This document shows positions 1 through 9,663 of a stretch of 64,000 nucleotides of DNA, in pieces; the first letter of the stretch is position 1, and the number at the start of each line of letters is the position of its first letter. Origin of the DNA: Stieleria tagensis (GTDB taxonomy: Bacteria > Planctomycetota > Planctomycetia > Pirellulales > Pirellulaceae). The stretch covers positions 62,001 through 126,000 of the forward strand of contig NZ_JAMYFE010000060.1 of NCBI RefSeq assembly GCF_024129865.1. The letters run 5' to 3'. The notes below the pieces were generated by a model. The model was not told the DNA's origin and did no database searches. It saw nothing but the letters and a program-made list of their open reading frames with translations. The position numbers and the translations under genes are program-made.

Positions 1-350
1 AGCAAGACGTTCGGCTAAGTCCGAAGGGTGTTTGGGAAATTATGGAGAGCATTGGCAAAACGCCAATGAAAATGGTGACCCCATACGGCACGTTCACTTC
101 AAAACCGAAAAAATAGTTTCGTGCGTCGGGAGTGGGAGAGACAAGAAATCGCCCTGTCTATTTCCCGCCCCCGCGATCAGCGCTACCATTGGCGAATCGG
201 ACTTCCCCGAATCGATCGATTGGCGCCCATCGAGTCAGGCGATGCGTTGGACCGCTGTCTTGCGCCGTGACGCCTCCGTCCGGATCAGGGACACCGTCGA
301 TCGGGGAGCATGCCGCCCAACCGTCTCGGTCAATCAAGCGTTTTTAGAAC
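1..350. other. No gene recognised at left edge
   Basis: This stretch lies downstream of the glycogen phosphorylase remnant. Short open frames exist on the plus strand, but their translations are rich in Arg, Ser and Pro, show no recognisable motif and overlap each other, as expected for chance frames in GC-rich DNA. No RNA gene or repeat was recognised. Confidence 0.5.
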
Positions 351-599
351 TCAATCGACCACGCATGGCGCAGCATTCCAGATTTCTGCGGCATATTCAG
401 CGATGGTGCGGTCACTCGAAAACTTTCCGCAACACGCGACGTTAATGATTGCCTTTCGCGTCCACGCTTCGGTGTCGGCGTAGAGCACGCCCAGTTTTTC
501 CTGCGCCTCTGTGTACGACCTTAGGTCGGCTAGGTGCATGAAGAAATCTCCCTTCTCCAACAGCGCCTCTCGGATGGGCTCAAAGAGTCTCGGTTCATC
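351..599 (-). pseudogene. glgP: C-terminal remnant of glycogen phosphorylase
   Basis: The minus-strand frame reads from an Asp-Glu-Pro-Arg-Leu-Phe segment at about 599 to the stop at 351, roughly 82 codons. It matches the extreme C-terminus of glycogen/starch phosphorylase: the LADLRSY block, a downstream TEAWTRKAIINVA block and the FSSDRTIAEYAAEIW block, all near-invariant in GlgP. The intact enzyme is about 800 residues and phosphorolyses alpha-1,4-glucan to glucose-1-phosphate. Here the N-terminal nine-tenths, including the catalytic core and the pyridoxal-phosphate lysine, is absent. Upstream the sequence passes directly into a truncated ATPase subunit I in another frame. The simplest inference is a deletion that removed the end of the ATPase operon and most of glgP. 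It cannot be an active enzyme. Confidence 0.85.
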
Positions 600-1494
600 C
601 CACGCCGCCGCCGATCGCTTTCAAAAAGGCAGCCGACGGGGCCGCGAAGCCCACGGCAGCGAGCACTCCACCGCCAACCGCGGCAGCCCATCCCCATGAC
701 GCCAACCCGTCGCGCCAGTCCGCGTAGCGTCGAGCATCCATCACATTGGCCAGCATCACATGGGACGCGCCAACCAGAACGGAAACTCCCATCATCATCC
801 GTGAGTTGGTCATGTCGAGCAGGTGGAGATGGCCGAGCAGGGAATCCGCTGGCGGTGTGAGACCGAAATAACTGCCGACCAAAACGCCATAGACGAGAGA
901 GGTCACCGCAATCAGAAGCAGCATCGGCCGGAACCTTTGTCCCGCCGTTTGCTGCGTGACCGGTTCCCCTTGCTCCAAGTCGGCCGCTTTTGTCAACCGC
1001 GCATCTGCAGTCGTCGGACGGCCTAGCTTTCGCCACATCAATAGCAGGCCCACACTCAGCAACGCCGCGTAGCCCGCGTCAGCCAAAATCATCGCAAAGA
1101 AGATGGCGAATGAGACGAAGATGATCGACGACGGATCCCAAGTCCAATAGCCCGGCGTCATGTAAAAATTCACAAGGTCCTCGCCCGCCTCGACACGCGG
1201 CGTGTTGCGCATCAGCGTCGGTGGGTTCTCGTCAGGGGCCGGCGGTCGGCACTCGAAAATGAAACCCTGCTGTTTTGCATAGGCGGCAAGTTCATCGACA
1301 TGCTCGCTCGGGGCCCAAGCTTCCATCGCAAAGATGGGGTCGCAGTCGCGGGTCTGACCGGCCGCACCGGCACGAGCCGCCGCGTCTTCCAACATCGCTT
1401 GACTGCGCGCAAACAACAGACACCATCGCGTCAGATATGCCCGTTCGGCCTGTGCGTCTTCGATCGCCAACTCGACTTCCTGCTGCCGCAGTGA
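595..1494 (-). pseudogene. V/A-type ATPase subunit I, internal fragment
   Basis: The frame encodes the soluble-to-membrane transition of subunit I (the a-subunit-like stator): an APSEHVDELAAYAKQQGF segment, a VNFYMTPGYWTWDPSS block and membrane segments around FAIFFAMILADAGYAALL. Family members are about 600-650 residues; only about 295 remain. The N-terminal arm is missing because the frame begins inside a subunit D gene near 1494. The C-terminal transmembrane bundle is missing because the frame stops at 595 next to the glgP remnant. There is no good start codon; the first usable one is a TTG near 1470. Intact subunit I carries the ion half-channels facing the K ring, so this fragment should be non-functional. 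No subunit K gene follows. Confidence 0.8.
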
Positions 1495-1495
1495 G

Positions 1496-1576
<81 letters not shown>

Positions 1577-1587
1577 GATGCGTTACT

Positions 1588-2930
1588 CTAATTCACCGAA
1601 TCATTAGCGGTTTTGGGGAAGTACTTGTCGACGAGTTGTTGTTTCATCAGCAACTCCTGCGGTTGGAAACACTCGGCCAATGTCTGCCAGCACAGGTCGA
1701 GTGCTTCGGTGACCCCCATGGAAACCCGAATGTCCATGAATCGCTCGCGGAACAATGCTCCGTATTTCAACAGTTTTTGATCAAATGCAGACAACTCGAA
1801 CGCCATCGCTTGCTTGCGTTGTGCTTCGACCGCTTCGGAATAGAAACGGATCATCGTGTTCATGATTTGCGAGTGGTCTTCGCTTGTCGCTTTGCCGACG
1901 ACGTGTTGCTTCAGTCGCGAGAGTGAACCGAACGGATCAATGATCCCACCGTGCAAATAAAACTGACCTTCGGTGATATAGCCGGTGTTGTCTGGCACTG
2001 GGTGCGTGACATCGTCACCGGGCATCGTGGTCACCGTCAGAATGGTGACCGACCCCGCACCCTTGAAGTCACAGGCTTTTTCGTAGCGCTGAGCAAGCTG
2101 GGTGTATAAGTCACCCATGTAGCCGCGAACGGCCGGAATACGCTCTTGTGCGACGCCGATTTCCTTCATCGCGTCGGCATACGCGGTCATATCTGTCAGC
2201 AGCACGAGCACGCGTTTGTTTTGTTCGACGGCGAACTTTTCAGCGACGGCAAGTGCCATGTCGGGGACGAGTAACCGCTCGACCAATGGGTCCGACGCCT
2301 GGTTCACATACATCACCGTCCTCCCAAACACGCCGTGCTCTTCGAACGCCGTTCGGAAGTAGTGATAGTCGTCGAAGATCAGCCCCAGTCCTCCGAAAAC
2401 CAATACGTCGGCATCGGCTTGGAAACCGATCCGTGCGAGAAGCTCATTGTGCGGTTCGCCGGCAACTGAAAAGATCGGAATTTTTGGCTTTCGACCAGGC
2501 AATTGAACAAGTCGATCATTGGAACGCGAGTTTCAATCATTTTGGTCGGCATGACGCGCATGACCGGATTGACCGTCGGCCCGCTGACGTTCACGTGGGG
2601 GTCAGCCGACAGATCGGGACCGCCGTCCATCGGCTCACCCGAACCGCGAAAGATGCGGCCCAGAATGTTTGGCGAATAGACCACGTCGAGCGGCCGGCCG
2701 AGAAACTGAACGGTGGCATCCGTTGAAAGTCCCTTGCCGCCGGCAAAGACCTGCAGGCTGGCCAGATTCCGATCCAGCCCAATCACGCGAGCCAACGAAA
2801 TCTCACCATCGGTGTTTTCAACTTCCGCCATATCGCCCAGCGCCACACCGGACGCGTACAGACGAATCACATCGCCAACGATTTCGTGCACGCGGGTGTG
2901 GCGAACCAGTTGTTGCAATTCAGAATTCAT
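1588..2930 (-). pseudogene. V/A-type ATPase subunit B, frameshifted
   Basis: Subunit B is the non-catalytic nucleotide-binding-like subunit of the A3B3 hexamer. The gene is full length at about 447 codons but needs two frames. The first, from ATG 2930, covers the N-terminal barrel and reads to [12 protein letters not shown]. The second continues at [10 protein letters not shown] through the [11 protein letters not shown] block to the C-terminus at 1588. The switch falls at 2481-2485, where five T (A on the coding strand) stand where six are needed for Gln-Lys-Ile. This is either a real -1 mutation or a homopolymer sequencing error. The gene starts 7 nt after the RND permease stop, with no subunit A gene upstream. 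With truncated D and I beside it, loss of function is the better reading. Confidence 0.85.
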
Positions 2931-2937
2931 TGTCTTC

Positions 2938-5900
2938 TTATTGATTGGAGGGCACTTCTTGGCCGTCGGAGGGAATTCGGTACAACAGCGCGTACAAGGT
3001 CGGAACCATGACCATCGTTAACAGCGTGCCCACGATCAGACCAAAGAAAATGGTGACCGCCAGCGCAACCCAGAACACGTCCTGCAGCATCGGCAACACG
3101 CCAAGCACGGTTGTCCCTGCGGCATTCACGACAGGGTTCAAACGCGAGACAGCCGCCTCGACAACCGCGTTGTAGGGCGTCAGACCTTTGCCAAGGTTTG
3201 AATTCACTTCGTCCAACAAAACGACCACGTTCTTAATCATCATTCCCGACAGACTCATGGCGCCCAACAGCGCGATGAAGCCGAACGGTGTTTGAGTCAT
3301 CAGCAAGCCGCTCGTAATCCCGATCATCACAAAGGGAATCACGCCGATACACAGCAGCATCGGGCGGAAACCATTGAACAAGGCGACCAAAATAAACAGC
3401 ATGATAACGACCGCCGGCACGATGCCTGGCGCCAATGCTTCCTGCGACTGCTTGGCACTCCAATACTCGCCGTCCCAATCCAGACGGTAGCCAGGCGGAA
3501 GTTCGATTGCATTGAACTGGTCCACAACCGCATCGCGCAACGTCGGCGCAGTGACGTCATTCGGTGAACATTGCACCGTGATGGCACGCCGACGGTCCCA
3601 ACGCCAAATAATGGGGTCTTCCCATGTGGTTTCGATGCCGTCGATCACCTGCGAAACGGGAATCGCATGTGTCGACAGCCTTGGCGAAATTTGCAGTTCG
3701 TCCAAGGATGCCGCGGCACGCTCACGTTCGGACACCATGTTCCGAGCCACAATGGGAATCAGATCGTCCTCCTGCCGGTACTGGCCGACAATCACGCCAT
3801 CCGATGCACGCTTCATCACCCGAGCCATGTCGTCACGGGAAACGCCGGCCCAGCGAGCTCGTTCTTGGTTGTACTGCGGTGATAAAGCCTGCACACGTTC
3901 ACGCCAATTGATGCGGACCTCCTTGGCCAGTGGCGACTCCCGAAGGATGTTGGCGCCCTCGGAGGCCAACCGCCGCAAGGTTTCAGGATCGGCATTTGCC
4001 GGGCCGCTGAAACGAGCTTCGATCTTCCAATCATCAAACGCCCCCACCGCATACTTGCGAACCCGCACCATCGCCTCGGGAACATTTTCCTTCACCCATT
4101 TGTCCGTGTCGGCGACCAATTGATTAACGCCGTCGAACGATTTCGTGTTGACGATGATCTGCGCGTAGGACGTGTAAGGGTCTTCGGCGCTGACCGGCAG
4201 ATAAAATCTTGGTGGCCCCTTGCCGATGAAGGCGCTAACCGACGACGTCGCGTCATGCTGCTGGACAAACTCTTCAATCCGCTGCAAATTCGCGCTGGTT
4301 TGCTGCACTCGCGTTCCTTCCGGCGCCCAGTAATCGATCATCACCTGCGTGCGGCTTGAATCCGGAAAGTAGAGTTTTGGCACCCAACGGAAACCGAACA
4401 CAGAAAGAGCGAGCAGACCGACCATGCTTCCCAAAAACAGCAAGCGGTAGCGGATGGTGACCGACAACAGCTTGCGAAACAAATTGTAAAACTTGCTCTG
4501 GTAGGGATCAGACATTTCTTGATTCTGTTTTGCCGCCGGCAACATGGCGATGCACAACAGCGGCCCGACAGTCTGGCAGAAAACCCAACTCAGAAGCAGC
4601 GAAATAGCAACGACCGTGAACAGGCTGCCGGCGTATTCTCCGGTGTCATAACTCGAAGCGAAAATGGGATAAAAAGCCATGCTCGCCACAATCGTGGCAC
4701 CTAACAGCGGTATCGCCGGGCCGCTGGCCGCCTCAATGGCTGCCTGTTTGCGATCCATGCCTTGGGAAATACGGATCATGATGCCGTCGGTCACGACAAT
4801 GGCGTTGTCGACCATCATGCCCATGGCAATGATCAACGCTCCGAGTGAGATTCGATGCAGGTCGATACCCATAATCGCCATCACGACGAAGGTTCCGAGA
4901 ATCGGAAACACCAACCCACTGATGCCAATGATGATGCCAGGCCGAATGCCCATGGTGATCGCCAGCAGCGCCAATACGATTGCAACCGCTTCGATCAAGC
5001 TGACCATGAAAGCACGAATCGACTCGCTCACTTGGTCAGACTGCCAGGAGATGCGTTCGACCTTGATGCCGACCGGCAGATCGGCCAATAGCTCTTTGAT
5101 TCGCCTGTCGACCCGCGTCCCGACTTCCACCACATTCTCGCCGGCGGCCGGTGCAATTGCCAATGCAATCGCTTGCTGTCCGTTGTGCCGAAGCATGTGA
5201 CTGGGCGGATCGACGTAACCGGTTTTAACAGTCGCCAAATCGCGGATACGAACAATTTCATTGCTTCCGTTCACCACGCTGGTGATCGCCAGGTTGCCGA
5301 TTTCCTCGGGCGTACGAAACTCGCCCGTCGGCGCGACACGCAGTCGCTGCGATTGGTAGTCGACCTGCCCCGCATCCACGACCAGGTTTTGCGACTTTAA
5401 TGTGCCGATGATCTGGTCAGGCGTAAGGTTCAACTCAGCAAGTTGCGGCGAGGAAACCTCCAGGTAAATACGTTTTTCCTGCACTCCCCAAAAATCGACA
5501 CGGGCTACGCCTTTGATCACGCTTAATTCTTTGCGCATGTCTTTGACATAGCGTTCCAATTCTGCGTAGGAATAGCCGTCGCTGCTGACTGCCAGAAGAA
5601 AGCCGAACACATTGCCGAAATCGTCGCCGACGTTTGGTTTACCAGCTCCCGGAGGCAATTCGGGTTCGATATCAGAAACCTTCTTTCGCAACACGTCCCA
5701 AACCTGCGGCAGGCGTTCGGACCAATAGTTGCTTTTAATGTCAACCTTGATGATCGAAAGTCCCGGACGCGAGTTGGAGTAGACGTTTTTTAACTCCGCC
5801 ATCTCCTGCAACTTGGTTTCCAACCGATCGGTGACCTCCAGTTCAACCTGTTCAGCGCTCGCGCCGGGGTAGCTGGTGGTGATGACCGCCGTCTTGATTG

Positions 5901-6021
5901 AGAATTCAGGATCTTCCAATTGGCCAAGCTGGAAGTAACAAAAGATGCCTCCAGCAACAACCAGCGCGATGCCGAAATAGGTGATCGCGCGCTTTTCAAT
6001 CGATATCGCTGCCAGATTCAT
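2938..6021 (-). CDS. RND efflux transporter permease (AcrB/HAE1-like)
   Basis: The product is about 1027 residues, typical of inner-membrane RND pumps that use the proton gradient to expel drugs, dyes or other small molecules. Start at ATG 6021 was chosen because the protein then begins MNLAAISIEKRAITYF, the usual N-terminus just before TM1; an in-frame ATG at 6078 would add 19 atypical residues. Proton-relay residues are visible: Asp405 in TM4 within GMMVDNAIVV and Lys930 in TM10 within SLSGMMIKN. It follows the adaptor gene by 88 nt on the same strand and probably forms a pump with it. No outer-membrane TolC-like gene is present, so the third component must lie elsewhere. Substrate is unknown. 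Confidence 0.93.
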   Translation of the reverse strand: MNLAAISIEKRAITYFGIALVVAGGIFCYFQLGQLEDPEFSIKTAVITTSYPGASAEQVELEVTDRLETKLQEMAELKNVYSNSRPGLSIIKVDIKSNYWSERLPQVWDVLRKKVSDIEPELPPGAGKPNVGDDFGNVFGFLLAVSSDGYSYAELERYVKDMRKELSVIKGVARVDFWGVQEKRIYLEVSSPQLAELNLTPDQIIGTLKSQNLVVDAGQVDYQSQRLRVAPTGEFRTPEEIGNLAITSVVNGSNEIVRIRDLATVKTGYVDPPSHMLRHNGQQAIALAIAPAAGENVVEVGTRVDRRIKELLADLPVGIKVERISWQSDQVSESIRAFMVSLIEAVAIVLALLAITMGIRPGIIIGISGLVFPILGTFVVMAIMGIDLHRISLGALIIAMGMMVDNAIVVTDGIMIRISQGMDRKQAAIEAASGPAIPLLGATIVASMAFYPIFASSYDTGEYAGSLFTVVAISLLLSWVFCQTVGPLLCIAMLPAAKQNQEMSDPYQSKFYNLFRKLLSVTIRYRLLFLGSMVGLLALSVFGFRWVPKLYFPDSSRTQVMIDYWAPEGTRVQQTSANLQRIEEFVQQHDATSSVSAFIGKGPPRFYLPVSAEDPYTSYAQIIVNTKSFDGVNQLVADTDKWVKENVPEAMVRVRKYAVGAFDDWKIEARFSGPANADPETLRRLASEGANILRESPLAKEVRINWRERVQALSPQYNQERARWAGVSRDDMARVMKRASDGVIVGQYRQEDDLIPIVARNMVSERERAAASLDELQISPRLSTHAIPVSQVIDGIETTWEDPIIWRWDRRRAITVQCSPNDVTAPTLRDAVVDQFNAIELPPGYRLDWDGEYWSAKQSQEALAPGIVPAVVIMLFILVALFNGFRPMLLCIGVIPFVMIGITSGLLMTQTPFGFIALLGAMSLSGMMIKNVVVLLDEVNSNLGKGLTPYNAVVEAAVSRLNPVVNAAGTTVLGVLPMLQDVFWVALAVTIFFGLIVGTLLTMVMVPTLYALLYRIPSDGQEVPSNQ

Positions 6022-6109
6022 TGACGTCTCGCTACTGCTTCGCGAATGCTCGCGGGGGCTAACTCGTGGTGGTTCCACTTGGTAGTGGTCGTGGTGGCAA
6101 ATTCCAAGT

Positions 6110-7357
6110 TCACAACAGCTTCACTTCCTGTCCTTCGCGGAGCGTGTTTACGCCGGACGTCACGACGAACTCGCCCGCCTTGAGACCTTCGCTAATCCGT
6201 TGCCCCACGGGCGTCAAATCGCCAGTTTTCACGGCGCGACGCTCGACTGATTTGTTTGCTTCATCAAACACCCAGACGTACGTTTGCGAACCTTCGGCCG
6301 TGGTGAAAACGGCACTGAGCGGCACGACTAAATCTGCGGACGCTAACGGTTCACCTTCCTCCACATGATTCCGGACCGTCGCCGCCATGCCGGGAAGAAT
6401 TTTGGCGCCGTCGGGCTGTTCGATCTCGACGGTCACTGGATAGGTGCGCGTCGTCTGTGACGCTTCGCGGCCGATCTTGGTGACGGTGCCATAAAATTCC
6501 TGGCCCGCAATCGCATCGAACCTGCAAGCAACCTTCTTCACCTGTGGCACGATTCCAATCAAGCTTTCTGGGATTTGTACCGTGACCTCAATTCGTGACA
6601 CATCCAACAATCGAATGATCGGTTGCTTGGCTTGAACCGTCTGGAAATTATCGACAAACCGCGCCGCGACCTCACCATCAAACGGAGCGACCAGCGTCGC
6701 GTATTCCAATTGGTTCTTGGCTGCCGCGACTGCTGCGTCGAGCGCACGGATCTCTGATCGTTTGGCTTCCAAGTCCTCCTCACGAGCTCCGCTCATGCCA
6801 ATATTGAGTGCTTCCTTCGCGCTTTTCACTTCCGCAACACACCGCTCTTGGCGCGCCAATGTGATGTCAAACTCCGACTGCGACGCAGCATCGCTGGCCA
6901 TCAGCTTGACCGTCCGGGCGTGCTCGGCGGTTGCCTGCCGCAGCGACGCTTCGGCCTGGGACAAATCCGCCTTCAACTGCTCGATCTCCTCGGCACGAGC
7001 ACCGCGTTCCATCGCCATCAAGTTTGCTTTGGCACGTTCCAGATTGCCTTGCGCGCTGGCAAGAGCCGTTTCAAAATCCCGCGGGTCGATGGCGGCGATC
7101 GTGTCGCCCTTTTTAACCGTGGAACCGACATCAACAGGCAGCGAAACAAGCGGTCCGGAAACCTGAAGCGAAAGATCCACCTCCGCCTTTGCAGTGGCGC
7201 GCCCTGGGAACTCCCGCCCCTTGGCCGCCAGCAAGTCACCCACCTTAATCGCGCGGACGGGCCGGATCGGATCAGGTTCGGCAGGCGGAGTGCCGCACCC
7301 AATGATTAACACCGCGCACACGACAACAGCCAACGGCGATCTAATTTTCTTACTCAT
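6110..7357 (-). CDS. RND efflux periplasmic adaptor lipoprotein (HlyD/AcrA family)
   Basis: This 415-residue membrane-fusion protein has a lipoprotein signal peptide with lipobox LIIGC (Cys21). It then shows a lipoyl/barrel-sandwich half, a long Ala/Glu/Arg-rich alpha-helical hairpin (about residues 95-215), the second lipoyl half (LEYATLVAPFDGEVAARFVD) and a beta-barrel ending in the family-typical PVTVEIEQPDG and ILPGMAATVR segments. Such proteins bridge the inner-membrane RND permease to an outer-membrane channel. It starts 15 nt after the secreted-protein gene and precedes the permease, implying one transcript. Confidence 0.92.
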   Translation of the reverse strand: MSKKIRSPLAVVVCAVLIIGCGTPPAEPDPIRPVRAIKVGDLLAAKGREFPGRATAKAEVDLSLQVSGPLVSLPVDVGSTVKKGDTIAAIDPRDFETALASAQGNLERAKANLMAMERGARAEEIEQLKADLSQAEASLRQATAEHARTVKLMASDAASQSEFDITLARQERCVAEVKSAKEALNIGMSGAREEDLEAKRSEIRALDAAVAAAKNQLEYATLVAPFDGEVAARFVDNFQTVQAKQPIIRLLDVSRIEVTVQIPESLIGIVPQVKKVACRFDAIAGQEFYGTVTKIGREASQTTRTYPVTVEIEQPDGAKILPGMAATVRNHVEEGEPLASADLVVPLSAVFTTAEGSQTYVWVFDEANKSVERRAVKTGDLTPVGQRISEGLKAGEFVVTSGVNTLREGQEVKLL

Positions 7358-7372
7358 TGGAAATGCGCTCTA

Positions 7373-8659
7373 TCATGATTGTGGGCCTTGCGGGTCATCC
7401 AGACGCACCATCAACCATTGCTGCGTGGCACCGTCTTCAAAATGAACCAGCACAGGAACTGAGTCCTGAGTTAGATTTTGGATGCCAGTCTCCATCAACG
7501 GTCGCGTCTTGTCGACCACGTTCCAGGCAGAACGCTGTGACTCCTTGTCGACCATTCCCTCGATCGTTTGCGTGGTGTTGGTCGCAGTGTTGTTCAGCGT
7601 CCCGGCGATCACGCCTTGCTTACTGATCACCAACTGAAGGAATAGGGTGGGCTCCGGCCCGGATTCCTGGCCGTCAGGCGTCAATGCGAATACCCCAAGC
7701 GACATCCACTCACTCTGGTCGGCAGGAACGTCCGGCGCACTCGCAGCGATGGCCTCCGCCTGGGCCGCATATTCCTCATCGGTCGCGATCACCTCGCCTT
7801 CGTAGTAGACGGAACCATCTTCGTAATAAAGGTTTTCGCCATAGTTGTAGGGGATCGGATCAGTCCATCCATAATCCACCCAGCCGGTGACCCCGCCCCA
7901 CGATGCCCAACGGAAGGGACGGGTGATCGCCCAAGCGCCCCACAGGGGATGATCCGACCAAAAATCACGGATCGGATGATCATGGACGTGGTCTCGAATT
8001 TCATCACGTCGATCAGATCGGATTTGTTGGCGTTGGCCGCGATCCTCAATTCGCTCCGGACGATTATCCACCAACGGACGGTCACCCACACTGGGACGGT
8101 CACCAACGCCAGGACGATCACCAACGCCAGGACGATCAGCGGGAAGATTTCCAGGCCGTGCGCCCGAATCACGCAAGAAATCAGCCGCTGCGCTTCCCGC
8201 CAATCCGCCGGCAACACCACTTGCAATATTGCCGGGTAAATTCGAAGGACGATTGGACGGCAAGGTGCCGGGCCGAGTACCGGTCGATGGGCCAACGTCC
8301 AGGAATTTCTTCAGGTCGCCAGCGCTCGGTCGCCCACCGGGTCCCGTGCCGGGTCTCGTGACGGCACCCGTTCCTGGCCGCACACCGGTTCCCGTGCTCG
8401 GCCGCGTCCCCACACTCGGTCGAGAAATACTCGGCGTCGAGACGCTGGGCCGTGAGACACTGGGACGACTCATTGAAGGGGCGCGGCTGACTGCTGGTGT
8501 GCGACTGACAGCCGGACGTGAATAACCACCCCCTCCACCGCCAAACAATCGCCCGCCACCCCCACCGCCACGACCGCCGCGGGCCCACACATCGCCCACG
8601 ACCAACAGGCTAACGCCCAATACAGCCGATACGGCCAACAACAGATAAGCACGTTTCAT
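7373..8659 (-). CDS. Secreted Gly/Ser/Arg/Pro-rich protein (mu-protocadherin-like)
   Basis: Start ATG 8659 was chosen because a strong Shine-Dalgarno (AGGAGG) lies 7 nt upstream and the protein then begins with a classic signal peptide (MKRAYLLLAVSAVLG). After cleavage comes a Gly-rich stretch, then tandem SRPSV-, GTRPGTG- and GVGDRP-type repeats (about residues 35-200), then a globular C-terminal half containing FWSDHPLWGAWAITRPFRW and YYEDGSVYYEGE segments. Planctomycete proteins of this architecture are annotated as putative mu-protocadherin cell-surface proteins; the function is unknown. It heads the RND operon, so a cell-envelope role coordinated with efflux is possible but unproven. Confidence 0.8.
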   Translation of the reverse strand: MKRAYLLLAVSAVLGVSLLVVGDVWARGGRGGGGGGRLFGGGGGGYSRPAVSRTPAVSRAPSMSRPSVSRPSVSTPSISRPSVGTRPSTGTGVRPGTGAVTRPGTGPGGRPSAGDLKKFLDVGPSTGTRPGTLPSNRPSNLPGNIASGVAGGLAGSAAADFLRDSGARPGNLPADRPGVGDRPGVGDRPSVGDRPLVDNRPERIEDRGQRQQIRSDRRDEIRDHVHDHPIRDFWSDHPLWGAWAITRPFRWASWGGVTGWVDYGWTDPIPYNYGENLYYEDGSVYYEGEVIATDEEYAAQAEAIAASAPDVPADQSEWMSLGVFALTPDGQESGPEPTLFLQLVISKQGVIAGTLNNTATNTTQTIEGMVDKESQRSAWNVVDKTRPLMETGIQNLTQDSVPVLVHFEDGATQQWLMVRLDDPQGPQS

Positions 8660-8756
8660 GATGCACCTCCTTCCAATTGGATTGTTTTTCATTCAGGACG
8701 CTGGGCCATGCACGGTGCAAATGAAACGCTTTTGGCACCGGTCATAGCGACATCAC

Positions 8757-8825
8757 TCACTCCGCCGCTTCTTGACGAACCACGATGACTTCATCGACGT
8801 TGGGCAGTAAATCGGCGGGATCAAT
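8757..8825 (-). pseudogene. Possible C-terminal gene tail
   Basis: The minus-strand frame between a TAG (upstream end, about 8826) and a TGA at 8757 reads IDPADLLPNVDEVIVVRQE and a few more residues. It resembles the hydrophobic tail of a real protein more than chance sequence and ends at the same junction where the MscS homology begins. Too short to assign; possibly another piece of debris at a deletion scar. Confidence 0.2.
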
Positions 8826-9491
8826 CTATTCATGGATCGCCCCATTCGTGTCGGCGACTTCTGCCGCTTCGGAACCCGGATCGGCACCGTTCAGGAAATC
8901 GGCTTGCGTTCGACGCGTATCCGCTCTTTGGATGATACGGTGATCGCGATTCCCAATTCGACCTTTTCAACCATGGAACTGGAAAACTTTGCCAAGAGAG
9001 AAAAGATCTGGTACCACCCACGCATCCAGTTGGCGAAGAATGTCACACCAGATCAGGTCCGGTACGTCTTGGTGGAAGTTCGTAAAATGCTTTATGGGCA
9101 CCCCAAGGTCGATCCGCAGCCTGCCCGGATTCGCTTCGTCGAATTCGGCGCGCACTCGCTGGATCTTGATATTTTTGCCTACGTCAATGTGACAGACTAC
9201 GGCGACTATCTTGGCGTGGCCGAAGATCTTAATCTGCGCATTTTGGACATTCTCAATGAGGGTGGCGTGAGCCTTGCCGTGCCGGTACAGCGAACCGTCC
9301 TCGAGCGAGCCGCCCCAGCTGGTGAGGACCGCATCCAAAAAACGGAGGAACACGTTCAACATTGGCGCGAAGAAAACCAACTTTACCTTCCTTCGTTTCC
9401 AGAGGAAGTCGTAGAACAGCTTCGCAATACACTCCAATTTCCGCCCGCCGGAGCGCCGGCCAAACCCGCGGACCAGCAACAACCAAAATAA
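8811..9491 (+). pseudogene. MscS-type mechanosensitive channel, 5'-truncated
   Basis: From ATG 8832 the frame encodes 219 residues matching only the cytoplasmic part of a small-conductance mechanosensitive channel: the beta domain (DRPIRVGDFCRFG, then TRIRSLDDTVIAIPN) and the alpha/beta C-terminal vestibule. Homology extends seven codons upstream of the ATG (IGGINLF, the end of the pore-lining helix in relatives) and is then cut by an in-frame TAA at about 8808. All transmembrane helices are missing, so it cannot form a channel. It faces away from the secreted-protein gene, and no promoter is evident. It could be expressed as a soluble fragment, but a remnant is more likely. Confidence 0.8.
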
Positions 9492-9663
9492 GAATCCATC
9501 AGGGCAGCGGATTGAGACAAGCCGGCCAACCCGTTACCAGTACAACAAGCAAATCTTGCACGTTTGCCCTCCAGGCAAGGTCGATTCTTTGACCAATTCC
9601 AGCGACCTTGCCACACTGATACCACCTATCCATCGAACCGTGACGCGATACAGGGAACCATCC

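Noticed and set aside
32-445. Plus-strand frame of 137 codons at the left edge
   Set aside because: It overlaps the GlgP remnant on the other strand, has no motif and is compositionally like chance frames in this GC-rich DNA.
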